Shown here: one piece after another, positions 52,488 to 60,077 of the stretch
Numbering within the stretch: position 1 is the stretch's first letter
Layout of the letters: each line of letters begins with the position of its first letter
DNA from: Acidobacteriota bacterium
GTDB taxonomy: Bacteria > Acidobacteriota > Terriglobia > Bryobacterales > Bryobacteraceae
Assembly: GCA_029776225.1 (NCBI GenBank)
Contig: JAKOTR010000097.1
Span: 1 to 64,000, forward strand
Direction: 5' to 3'
DNA: 64,000 nucleotides
Notes under the pieces: generated by a model
What the model saw: the letters and a program-made list of their open reading frames with translations, nothing else
Told to the model about the DNA's origin: nothing
Database searches by the model: none
Program-made: the position numbers and the translations under genes

Positions 52488-53750
52488 GTGACCCCGAACG
52501 CCAGCGCGAGCGTGGCAGAAAAGGACCAGCTCGCGGCAGGGCCGTCCAGACTCCGGTGGGTGATGATCAGCCTGGCATTCCTGGCTACCGTCATCAACTA
52601 TCTGGACCGCCAAACCCTTTCCGTAGTAGCGCCGGTTATAACCGAGCAGTTTCGCATGAGCAATGTGGACTACTCGCGCGTCGTGTTCGCGTTCATGCTG
52701 GCCTACACAATCATGAACGGCGTTTCGGGTCCGATGGTGGACCGGCTCGGCACCAAGCTGGGTTACGCCGTGTGCGTCGGCTGGTGGAGCATCGCCGCCA
52801 TGCTGCACGCGCTCGCTCGCGGGCCGCTCAGCCTGGGCGTGTTTCGTTTCCTTCTGGGGATGGGAGAGGCAGGGAACTGGCCGGCCGGAGTGAAAGTAGT
52901 CTCGGAGTGGTTCCCGCCGAAGGAACGCGCGTTCGCCTCGGGCATCTTCAACAGCGGCTCCGCTATCGGGGCCGTGATCGCGCCGCCGCTCGTCGCGTGG
53001 ATCGTCCTTCAATCGGGCTGGCGCAGCGCGTTCCTGATCGTAGGCGGCGCCGGCCTGGTCTGGCTGGTTCTGTGGCTGATGATCTACTCGACCCCGGCGA
53101 ACGTCCGGGCGGAAGTGGCCGAGCGCCCCGTGCCCGCTTCGAAGCTGTTCCGCTCGAAATGGGTCTGCATGTTCACGATATCGAAAATTTTCAGCGACCC
53201 GGCCTGGTACTTTTATATCTTCTGGTTTCCGCAATACCTGAAAAGCGCGCGCGGATTTGATCTCGCATCCATTGGCAAGTTCGCCTGGATTCCGTTCCTC
53301 ACCGCCGACGCGGGCAACCTCATCGGAGGCGCCTTCTCGGCCGCTTTGTTGCACATCGGAGTTCCGGCGGTGCGGGCGCGCAAGATATCGGTTCTGTTTT
53401 TCGCGGCGCTGATGACTTCGGCGATTCCAGCCGTGCTTGTGTCCAACGTGTATGTCTCCATTGCGCTGATTTCAACGGCGACTCTGGGATACACGGGGGC
53501 GCTGGCGAATATGCTGGCGATGCCAGCCGACAGGTTTCCGCGGAACACGGTAGGTTCGGTCTGGGGCATTGCGAGTATGGGCGCCGGCTTCGGCGGCATG
53601 GTCTTCAGCCTCTTGACGGGATGGGTGATAGATCACTACTCGTACGTTCCGGTATTCATAGGATTCGGTATTCTGCCGTTGATTGCGGCGGGCATCGTCT
53701 GGTGCCTGCCGGAGGCCAAACAGGAGCGCACGGCTGATCTCACAGCGTAG
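52488..53750 (+). CDS. MFS transporter, ACS (hexuronate) type
   Basis: The GTG at 52488 with GAGGA upstream gives 420 residues and 12 membrane helices. FLATVINYLDRQTLSVVAPVI and RFLLGMGEAGNWPAGVKVVSEWFPPKERA are signature parts of the anion:cation symporter branch that takes up hexuronates and related acids (ExuT-like). It follows the hydrolases on the same strand and likely imports a monosaccharide acid. An ATG at 52395 lies in the previous gene and is less likely. Confidence 0.88.
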   Translation: MTPNASASVAEKDQLAAGPSRLRWVMISLAFLATVINYLDRQTLSVVAPVITEQFRMSNVDYSRVVFAFMLAYTIMNGVSGPMVDRLGTKLGYAVCVGWWSIAAMLHALARGPLSLGVFRFLLGMGEAGNWPAGVKVVSEWFPPKERAFASGIFNSGSAIGAVIAPPLVAWIVLQSGWRSAFLIVGGAGLVWLVLWLMIYSTPANVRAEVAERPVPASKLFRSKWVCMFTISKIFSDPAWYFYIFWFPQYLKSARGFDLASIGKFAWIPFLTADAGNLIGGAFSAALLHIGVPAVRARKISVLFFAALMTSAIPAVLVSNVYVSIALISTATLGYTGALANMLAMPADRFPRNTVGSVWGIASMGAGFGGMVFSLLTGWVIDHYSYVPVFIGFGILPLIAAGIVWCLPEAKQERTADLTA

Positions 53751-53874
53751 CGGAACTGCGGAACTGATATACTAGTAAATCCGGTCTGACGCAGGCGGAA
53801 CTGCTGCATCTGCCCGGTTTGCACAAGAAAGAGAGGCGATACCGCTCAGTTCAGCCGCTGCCTTCCAAGTTTTT

Positions 53875-54648
53875 ATGGACGCCCCTTTTAAGGCAAGAAT
53901 CAGAATGACCTCACAACGCCAAGGACTTCGTTCCAAAGGAAGCCTGGCCGAACGAGCTTACGAGTTGATACGTGAGAAGATACTTCGCGGCCAGTATCCT
54001 ATCGGGGCTGCCCTGTCGAGACGGCAGTTGGCCGAGGAGCTTCGGATGAGCTTTCTGCCGGTATCCGAGGCGCTGCAACATCTTGAAATCGATGGGCTCG
54101 TGGAGAGCAGACCCCGCGTCGGCACGCGCGTTCGGGTTCCGACACGGAAGGAGATCGAGGAGCGGTACGCGCTGCGCGAAGCTCTGGAAACACAGTCGGC
54201 GCGGCTGTGCGCTGAAAACGCGGACGAGAGCGGCAGGCAGGAGCTGATCAAAATGGCCTACCAGCTTGACAAGTTGTACGCCTCGACCGCCGGCGCCGAC
54301 GAAGGCTATCTTTATTCCGTGCACACTTACCACATGGCATTTCACCTGCGCATCGCGGAGCTTGGAGGCAACTCGCTGCTGCGCGGCGCGATCGAGCGCG
54401 AGCAGGTCCTCATTTTCAACTGGCTGTTTGACGACGCCGCCCACCAGCGCAACCTTCCGCCGAACTTCCATTCCGACCTCGCCGCGGCGCTGACCCAGGG
54501 CACCGTGGAAGAAGCGGACCAGGCCATGCGCGCTCACATCCGGTATGGAATGGATCGAGTGCTGGAACTCGTGCCCGCAGCCGAAGTGGAGAATAGTTGG
54601 AGGGTACCCCGGAAAAACAACCGCCGCCTCGCGACGGCGAACAAGTGA
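53875..54648 (+). CDS. GntR/FadR-family transcription regulator with FCD domain
   Basis: A 257-residue regulator. The winged helix is at about 20-85 (LAERAYELIREKILRGQYPIGA, LSRRQLAEELRMSFLPVSEAL). The FCD domain (about 95-235) has metal ligands in VHTYHMAFHLRIAEL and DQAMRAHI. Relatives (UxuR, ExuR, FadR) bind sugar acids or acyl-CoAs. Its position after the transporter suggests local control of this locus, perhaps via the inverted repeat at 42341-42357, but that link is speculative. An internal ATG at 53905 is another possible start. Confidence 0.88.
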   Translation: MDAPFKARIRMTSQRQGLRSKGSLAERAYELIREKILRGQYPIGAALSRRQLAEELRMSFLPVSEALQHLEIDGLVESRPRVGTRVRVPTRKEIEERYALREALETQSARLCAENADESGRQELIKMAYQLDKLYASTAGADEGYLYSVHTYHMAFHLRIAELGGNSLLRGAIEREQVLIFNWLFDDAAHQRNLPPNFHSDLAAALTQGTVEEADQAMRAHIRYGMDRVLELVPAAEVENSWRVPRKNNRRLATANK

Positions 54649-54717
54649 AAGCTAGACCTGGCGCAAAGCAACTCACCGCGCAACCGTCCTGCTAACATTC
54701 CTCCGAAGGAGGATTCG

Positions 54718-55815
54718 ATGCCGAGCCGTCTTGTGTACTTCCTGCTGCCGGCGCTCGCGATTACGGCGGCCGCGGGAGAAGTGCATGTTATTTGCGAAAA
54801 TGCCGCGGGCGACGCTACGAAGCTGAATAACGCGATCCGGGAGAGCAAGCCCAGCGACGTCATCCGGATTCACGGCACATGCCTCATTCGGGAGACGGTG
54901 GTTCTGCTCGGAAACCGGAGCTACATGGGCGACTCGCGAACAGGCACCGTGCTTCGCCAGGCGGACGGCGCTAACTTACCAGCGCTGGTGGCCTCCGACA
55001 GTTGGAACAATAACGCGGCCTCAACCGGCAGCCCCGTCCGGATCGCGCACCTGACGCTCGACGGCAACAGGGCCAACAACACGAACACGAGCAATCTCGT
55101 CATCCGGTCATGGCTCACGGTTATCGAGGATGTGGTCAGCAGGAACGCGCCTGTGGACGGAATACGCCTCACCAACCTCGGCAGGGACGGCAAGACAGGT
55201 CTCAAGACCACACAGGTGAACGGGCGCATTAGCAACTGCTTCATCGACCGCTCGGGCGCTAACGGCATTCGCGTCCTCGACACCGGAAACGCCGTGACCG
55301 ACTGGGACCTGCTGGATTGCTGGATCGCGGGCTCGGGAGAATCTGCCATTCAGTTGGACAACGCTGCGGGCTGGAAAGTAGTGGGCAACCATGTCTACGG
55401 CGTGCAGCGCCATGGCATCTACGCTCATCGCTGTTGGGGGAGTACCATCGCGGATAACTACGTTGAGGACTTCGGCGCCGCCGGCGGCGAGGGAAACACC
55501 TGGTACGGAGTAGCCTGCACCGTGCAGGGCGGCGCGGCCAGCGTGATTCGGGACAACAAGGTATTCCGGTTCGGCGCGAGAGGCAAAACCGGCAGCTTCG
55601 TCTATATAGGAGTTCCGCAAGTGAACAGCGGGACCGGAGTGCTCAACGTCGTCAACAACGTGATCCGTGGCGCTGGAACGGAGCGCGACACGGGGCTGTC
55701 CTACGAGGTTGGCAAAGGAGACGCGCTCCAGGTTGTCTCCGCTAACAACAATGTTCACTCGGTGGGCAGGCCGCGCGTGAGCGGCGCAAAGGTCACCCTG
55801 GCGAATTCCTATTGA
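54718..55815 (+). CDS. Secreted right-handed beta-helix protein
   Basis: A 365-residue protein with a signal peptide (MPSRLVYFLLPALAITAAAG). Repeating short strands such as IAHLTLDGNRANNTNTSNLVI, GIRVLDTGNAVTDWDLLD and GIYAHRCWGSTIADNYVEDF show a parallel beta-helix. Such folds occur in pectate lyases, polygalacturonases and alginate epimerases; no catalytic set can be assigned. Together with a hexuronate-type transporter a pectin/uronate role is plausible. AAGGAGG precedes the ATG. Confidence 0.8.
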   Translation: MPSRLVYFLLPALAITAAAGEVHVICENAAGDATKLNNAIRESKPSDVIRIHGTCLIRETVVLLGNRSYMGDSRTGTVLRQADGANLPALVASDSWNNNAASTGSPVRIAHLTLDGNRANNTNTSNLVIRSWLTVIEDVVSRNAPVDGIRLTNLGRDGKTGLKTTQVNGRISNCFIDRSGANGIRVLDTGNAVTDWDLLDCWIAGSGESAIQLDNAAGWKVVGNHVYGVQRHGIYAHRCWGSTIADNYVEDFGAAGGEGNTWYGVACTVQGGAASVIRDNKVFRFGARGKTGSFVYIGVPQVNSGTGVLNVVNNVIRGAGTERDTGLSYEVGKGDALQVVSANNNVHSVGRPRVSGAKVTLANSY

Positions 55816-55880
55816 AAGACGGATGGCAACCGGGCGAGAGCGCCGGGCAGGTCCGCAAGTCGCGCCATAATGGTACAGAC

Positions 55881-56648
55881 ATGTTCCGATCGTTCGGCGC
55901 TCCGGAGCTGGTCGTTGTCGGGGTGCTGGTCATGCTTCTGTTCGGCGGTAGCTGGCTGGCCAAGGCTGGCCGGCTGGCCGGCGAGAAGGTGAAGCAGTTG
56001 GTGCTTCGAGCCAAATGGCTATGGGCCTCGGCAACAGGCAGCGAGGAGGAGGCACTCGAAAAGGAGCGGGCGTTTGGGCAGGAACTGGCGCGGGAAGTCA
56101 TGAGCGAGTATCCCGCTCCCGTCGCGGAAGTCAAGCAAGCCCTTGTTGAGCGCATCGGCGCCAGGCTTAGCGCGCAGCGAAAAGCGCCGTGGCCCTTTTC
56201 GTTTCGAGTCGTTTCCGCGCCGGTGGCAAACGCGTTCGCCTTGCCCGGCGGGTTTGTGTTCGTCTACGAGCCGCTGCTGGACATGCTCGGCGCGGACGAC
56301 GACGCTCTGGCCTTTGTCCTTGCGCACGAGATGGCGCACGTGTTGCTGGGCCACGCCCGGGAAGCCCAATTGAGGAGATTGCTGTTGGGACGGATCACCG
56401 CCCGCGCCGGCGGCGTCGGACAGATAGCGGAAAGACTGCTTACCCTGGCGTACTCGAGAGAAGACGAGCTGGAGGCAGACCGCGAGGCGGTCTCTATCAT
56501 AAAGAGCGCCGGCTTCAACACGGCGGGAGCCGCTGCCTTTTTTAGCCGGTCTGCGGGAGTTGAATCTTCGGTTCTCGAATATCTCTCAACGCATCCGCCC
56601 GCCAAGGAGCGCCTGAAAGCCGTCCAGGCTCAGGCCTCAGCGACATGA
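55881..56648 (+). CDS. M48-type metalloprotease with TatA-like N-terminus
   Basis: The ATG at 55881 gives 255 residues beginning MFRSFGAPELVVVGVLVMLL followed by FGGSWLAKAGRLAGEKVK. That is the pattern of TatA/B: short N-terminus, one membrane helix, FG hinge, amphipathic helix. The rest is an M48 (Oma1/BepA-type) protease: HEMAH at 149-153 and the third ligand Glu in EDELEADREAV. It would face the cytoplasm if it inserts like TatA. It follows the beta-helix gene after about 65 bp; some coupling is possible. Function unknown; envelope quality control is likely. Confidence 0.8.
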   Translation: MFRSFGAPELVVVGVLVMLLFGGSWLAKAGRLAGEKVKQLVLRAKWLWASATGSEEEALEKERAFGQELAREVMSEYPAPVAEVKQALVERIGARLSAQRKAPWPFSFRVVSAPVANAFALPGGFVFVYEPLLDMLGADDDALAFVLAHEMAHVLLGHAREAQLRRLLLGRITARAGGVGQIAERLLTLAYSREDELEADREAVSIIKSAGFNTAGAAAFFSRSAGVESSVLEYLSTHPPAKERLKAVQAQASAT

Positions 56649-56778
56649 TTTCCTGGCGGCAGCTCTGAGTACGGACGATAGATTTCTCACCGCCCGAGAG
56701 TTGCGCCCTTTACCCGCCGGCACGGACGACATCGAGGGCGGCTCGGGCTTTTCACTCATTGACACAAGGAGGAAAGTT
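56649..56778 (+). promoter_or_regulatory. Structured leader upstream of the SMR exporter gene
   Basis: The octamer ACGGACGA occurs twice (56671-56678, 56722-56729). GCCCGAG near 56693 pairs with CTCGGGC near 56742, followed by TTTT, and CCGCC/GGGCGG pairing is nested inside, so alternative folds including a terminator are possible. SMR guanidinium exporters are often controlled by guanidine riboswitches; I could not fit this leader to a known class. Confidence 0.35.
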
Positions 56779-57099
56779 TTGGCCTGGGTTCTATTGCTTG
56801 CTGCCGGCCTTCTGGAAGTAGTTTGGGCCTTCGCGATGAAGCTGTCGGAAGGCTTTACTCGCGCGGGACCGGCAACCGCGACGCTGCTCGCGATGGGCGC
56901 CAGCGTTGGGCTGCTCGCCATCTCAATGCGCAGCCTGCCCTTAAGCACGGCTTACCCCGTCTGGACCGGCATCGGCGCTGTGGGCACCTTTGCCGTCGGC
57001 GTCGTTGTCCTTGGTGAGCCGTTGAACATCGGCCGGGTCGTTGCCGCAGTGTTGATCGTCGCGGGCCTGATCCTCATGAGACTGACTACTCCGGCTTGA
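56779..57099 (+). CDS. sugE: Small multidrug resistance family exporter, SugE/Gdx type
   Basis: A 106-residue protein with four membrane helices. It begins at a TTG (56779) with AGGAGG six bases upstream: LAWVLLLAAGLLEVVWAFAM, where the Glu in the first helix is the proton/substrate site. GFTRAG, PLSTAYPVWTGIGAVGT and LGEPLNIGR are typical of the Gdx/SugE branch, which exports guanidinium and small quaternary amines as a dimer. Other in-frame starts upstream add a non-conserved segment. Single-gene unit. Confidence 0.9.
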   Translation: MAWVLLLAAGLLEVVWAFAMKLSEGFTRAGPATATLLAMGASVGLLAISMRSLPLSTAYPVWTGIGAVGTFAVGVVVLGEPLNIGRVVAAVLIVAGLILMRLTTPA

Positions 57100-57125
57100 G
57101 TAAGAGACCGGTATGTAGCGTGGGT

Positions 57126-57232
57126 CAAGCTGTTCGCCCAGGCGCCGGCGTATAAGGTCCGCCGGGACTGATTGCTTTCCCGGCGCACCGGGGCCGGGCA
57201 CGCGTAACGAGCTGCGTGCGTTTTGACATCCT
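57126..57232 (+). repeat. 107-bp perfect direct repeat, copy 1
   Basis: From caagctgttcgcccaggcgc to ttttgacatcct this copy is identical to 57774-57880. The sequence is GC-rich with an inverted CCGGCGCACCGG segment and does not code for a recognised protein. It follows the sugE stop by 26 bp. The next bases diverge but stay similar for about 15 bp. Confidence 0.9.
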
Positions 57233-57309
57233 CGATCTTGCCATGAATCTCCAGACGGCGGAGTGCGTTACCTAGCAGGCTTCCGCGCCTTCAGGCCGTC
57301 CGCGCGGGC

Positions 57310-57760
57310 ATGCGCCAAGGGACAATTGGGCCACTTGACGGGAGCGGAAACGGGCCTGCAATCGAATTTCAGATGAGGGAGCGCTGGTTACTGGAGGTAA
57401 ACGCTCTGCACCGGCCTGTTATCTGGAACCGCCACCTGGAAAGCACGGGACCCGCCGGCACCGACGTTCTGTACTCAATGCATTGCGCTCCGGTGTGATC
57501 TGGCATTTTCCCGTGCTGGCCAAATACAGTTTTCCGCTGCGAGGCCGCACATGGTTCCTGGGCGCCGGGCCTTCGTTCCGGTTGCGGCAAACCTTCCATC
57601 GGTGGGTGTCCCCCTATGGTTTGTCCGCCACGGCAGGAATTCAGATGCAAGCCGGGCCTCGAAGCTCGCGCCCACCATCCGTTACACCCACTGGGCGCCG
57701 CACCCTGTGAGTATATTGCGCCGCAATCAGGCAGACCTGCTCCTATCGGTGCAGTTCTGA
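57310..57760 (+). pseudogene. Frameshifted fragment of an outer-membrane beta-barrel protein
   Basis: Three frames read in order give recognisable pieces of an acidobacterial outer-membrane beta-barrel protein: GPAIEFQMRERWLLEVNALH (frame of 57310), then HFPVLAKYSFPLRGRTWFLG and GAGPSFRLRQTF (frame of 57483), then KLAPTIRYTHWAPH and NQADLLLSVQF-stop (frame of 57551, stop 57758-57760). At least two frameshifts separate them and no start or signal peptide is present. It is a decayed C-terminal part of a gene, bracketed by the 107-bp repeat. Confidence 0.7.
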
Positions 57761-57777
57761 ATGGCGTAGAGCCCAAG
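57760..57777. repeat. 18-bp match to the IS right end at 227-244
   Basis: aatggcgtagagcccaag is identical at both places. Here it starts at the stop codon of the dead outer-membrane gene and runs 4 bp into the second 107-bp repeat. It may be a remnant of an ISL3-type end or a shared insertion target. Confidence 0.55.
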
Positions 57778-57880
57778 CTGTTCGCCCAGGCGCCGGCGTA
57801 TAAGGTCCGCCGGGACTGATTGCTTTCCCGGCGCACCGGGGCCGGGCACGCGTAACGAGCTGCGTGCGTTTTGACATCCT
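57774..57880 (+). repeat. 107-bp perfect direct repeat, copy 2
   Basis: Identical to 57126-57232. The distance between copies is 648 bp. Perfect identity beside a decayed gene means the duplication, or a gene conversion event, is recent. It ends 38 bp before the deaminase start. Confidence 0.9.
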
Positions 57881-57917
57881 GGATTTCGCTATGTAACCCT
57901 GTCGCATAACCATTCTC

Positions 57918-58379
57918 ATGCAGACAGAGGCGACAGAACTCGATCTGCGCTACATGCAGCGGTGCATCGAACTGGCTCGCGAGGCCGTCAGGTCCGGCGA
58001 CCACCCTGTAGGCTCGCTGGTCGTGCGCGATGGGGAGATTCTGGGCAGCGGTGTCGAGAGCACCCGGCGATTACTGGACGTGGCGGCGCATGCGGAAATC
58101 GAAGCGCTGCGTGCCGCCTGCCGCAAGACCGGCGCGCTCGACCTCTCGGGAGCGTGCCTCTACACCACGACCGAGCCCTGCTACCTGTGTTCCTTCGCCA
58201 TACGGCAGTTGAAAATCGCTCGCGTGGTCATTGGGCGCCCGTATCCTGCGGCCGGCGGCGTCACTTCCCGCCATCCGATTCTGTGTGATCCCGCCCTCAC
58301 CTGCTGGGGGTCGCCTCCCGTTGTGGTGACAGGCGTTCTCCTTGACGAGTGTGAAGCGCTGTTCGGCGGCTCGCACTAG
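57918..58379 (+). CDS. Nucleoside/cytidine deaminase family protein
   Basis: A 153-residue zinc deaminase. HAEIEAL supplies the His ligand and proton-shuttle Glu; TTEPCYLCSFAI supplies the two Cys. The pattern is that of TadA/guanine-deaminase relatives. It deaminates a free base or nucleoside; the missing C-terminal tRNA-binding features argue against TadA. Start ATG at 57918 without a good ribosome site. It converges on the next gene with a 4-bp overlap. Confidence 0.88.
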   Translation: MQTEATELDLRYMQRCIELAREAVRSGDHPVGSLVVRDGEILGSGVESTRRLLDVAAHAEIEALRAACRKTGALDLSGACLYTTTEPCYLCSFAIRQLKIARVVIGRPYPAAGGVTSRHPILCDPALTCWGSPPVVVTGVLLDECEALFGGSH

Positions 58380-59263
58380 CTCAGCACGTTCCACACGCGC
58401 TTGGCGAGATCGTTGTACGGCATTTTGCCGGGATGGTACAAGGACACCTTGCCTTCGGGATCGATCAGCACCAGTGTCGGCGTCGTGCTCACGCCGTAGA
58501 TGACGAAGTTCTGCTCGCTGATGGGGACTGCCATCCCGGACAGGTGCGCATAGTGCTCGGCCAGCACTTGCTTGATGTGTTGCTTTTCCCGCCGCGGGCT
58601 GGCGGGCTGGATCCGCTCCTCGTCGAGGTAGCCGTAGCGCCGCGTGGGACCGATCAACACCAGCCCTTGCCGCTCGAACCGGTTCCGGATGCGAACCAGC
58701 ACGCGGCCCTGCGCCTCGGAATCTTCGCAATAGTGCGCCCAACAGAAGAGAAGGACGGGACGCCCGCGCAGCTCTGCCAGCGCCGGCGGCTTCGGCCCGA
58801 GCCACTCCCGGATCTCGAGTTCGGGCGCCCGCTGGCCGGTCAGGGTTAGAAGATTCAGGTTTTTTCGTATGCGGGGGTGGATGGGCGCTGTGCCGTCCCT
58901 GGAGAGTTCCCTTTTCAGGAACCGCACTGCCTCGCTGCCGCGCTTCTGCCGCGCCATGACCTGCGCGGCGACCTCGATGGAAGCGCCGAGCGCCGTGGCC
59001 AGGTGCGCATTCGAATCGAGCGGCGTGTCCGGTAGCAGCTTAACGGCCAGACGGTGCACGTCCTTCGCGTAATCCGCGGCCTTTGTGAACCGGCGATTGT
59101 TCAGGAAGCCGCGCGCCAGCCACGACAGTGCCTCCAGCGCTTCCGGTGTCGCGCCACTCTCGCCGCGGTAGCTCAGGGCCAGACGTTCCGCTCTCCGGAG
59201 GTCACCCCGTGTGATAGCCGACCGCACCGCGGACGTGATTGTTTCCATCGCAGCTTTAGCCAT
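58376..59263 (-). CDS. Thioredoxin-fold protein with a non-standard active site
   Basis: With the ATG at 59263 (overlapping the DUF488 stop by 8 bp) the protein has 295 residues. An N-terminal helical region (1-150) of tetratricopeptide-like character precedes a TlpA-like thioredoxin domain: LRGRPVLLFCWAHYCEDSEAQ, then STTPTLVLIDPEGKVSLYH with the cis-Pro. The usual WCxxC is replaced by a CWAHYC arrangement and the resolving Cys is not at the family position. No signal peptide is seen. Redox role uncertain. Confidence 0.75.
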   Translation of the reverse strand: MAKAAMETITSAVRSAITRGDLRRAERLALSYRGESGATPEALEALSWLARGFLNNRRFTKAADYAKDVHRLAVKLLPDTPLDSNAHLATALGASIEVAAQVMARQKRGSEAVRFLKRELSRDGTAPIHPRIRKNLNLLTLTGQRAPELEIREWLGPKPPALAELRGRPVLLFCWAHYCEDSEAQGRVLVRIRNRFERQGLVLIGPTRRYGYLDEERIQPASPRREKQHIKQVLAEHYAHLSGMAVPISEQNFVIYGVSTTPTLVLIDPEGKVSLYHPGKMPYNDLAKRVWNVLS

Positions 59264-59645
59264 GCCGTTTGCGTCCTCCGGCAGCACGGGTCTTCACGCC
59301 CGCCTTCTGCTCGATGTATTCCTTGAGCGCTACCGCGTTATTGTGCTCGGTATCTTGCGAACTGTACAGCAGCGTTACCGTGCCCCGCCGTGCGGCGTCG
59401 AGAATCGGCGCCCATGCCTCGGTTGCGCGATCGAGCTCGGCAAAATACCTATGCCGGAACTCCTGCCATTTTGCGGGATCGTGGCTGAACCACTTCCGCA
59501 ATTCGGTGCTGGGCGCGGCATCTTTCAGCCAGCCGTCGATGCGCAGCGAAGTCTTCTTCACCCCGCGAGGCCAGAGCCGCTCTACGAGGTAACGCACTCC
59601 GTCGCCGGGAGATTCCTCCTCGTAAACCCGCTTCAGTTTGATCAT
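59256..59645 (-). CDS. DUF488 family protein
   Basis: A 129-residue protein. KLKRVYEEESPGDGVRYLVE, RLWPRGVKK, ELRKWFSHDPAKWQEF and VTLLYSSQDTEHNNAVAL are the conserved DUF488 segments. Family members are small cytosolic proteins of unknown function. Start ATG at 59645 with a weak ribosome site (GAGG at about 10 bp). It is followed, overlapping, by the thioredoxin-fold gene, so both are probably co-transcribed. Confidence 0.9.
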   Translation of the reverse strand: MIKLKRVYEEESPGDGVRYLVERLWPRGVKKTSLRIDGWLKDAAPSTELRKWFSHDPAKWQEFRHRYFAELDRATEAWAPILDAARRGTVTLLYSSQDTEHNNAVALKEYIEQKAGVKTRAAGGRKRHG

Positions 59646-60077
59646 GGTTCAGACCTCCACGCCTTCGGGCCGCGTTTTCGGTCTTCTGCCCGGTTGGGCC
59701 GTCACTTAGGAGAGCTTTGTAAGTGCTTGAGTCCCCGTGCGCCCTCTTGAGTGACCTTGTTTCCATCGTATCGCAGAGGTTCGGGTACCGATTTGTGAAA
59801 ATTGTGAGATCGCCACCGGCGCCTCCCGGTGATCACGTACGCCACTTCCCATCCTCCTCTGATCAGCGATGCTGCGGTCTCCGGCGGCCTCGTCAACATG
59901 GCCACGCCGGCGGACGCCGCCGGTCCGCCCCTCCCGAAGACGCCCGCAAACGCGCTACGCTGATCAAGTGCCTGGCGGCGAAACCCACCTGGCGATCCCG
60001 GCCCGGAAAAGGCTGGCGGGCTGGGCGCCTCGCCCCCGCTTCGGCCGATATAAAATTCGGCCGATATAAAGAGCAAT
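59646..60077. other. Intergenic region without a recognisable gene
   Basis: 432 bp between divergent genes. Open frames here lack conserved features. The only structure seen is the 16-bp tandem repeat near its right end. Confidence 0.6.
60040..60070. repeat. Tandem 15-bp repeat before the phosphatase gene
   Basis: TTCGGCCGATATAAA at 60040-60054 and 60056-60070, separated by one A, ending 7 bp before the ATG at 60078. Each copy contains the palindrome CGGCCG and a TATAAA. It could be a paired operator or duplicated -10 element. Confidence 0.6.

Noticed and set aside
56649-56778. Named guanidine riboswitch
   Set aside because: Context fits, but consensus elements of the known classes could not be aligned with confidence by eye.
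57369-58004. Minus-strand 211-codon open frame
   Set aside because: It is antisense to the outer-membrane pseudogene, crosses the perfect repeat, and has no conserved features.
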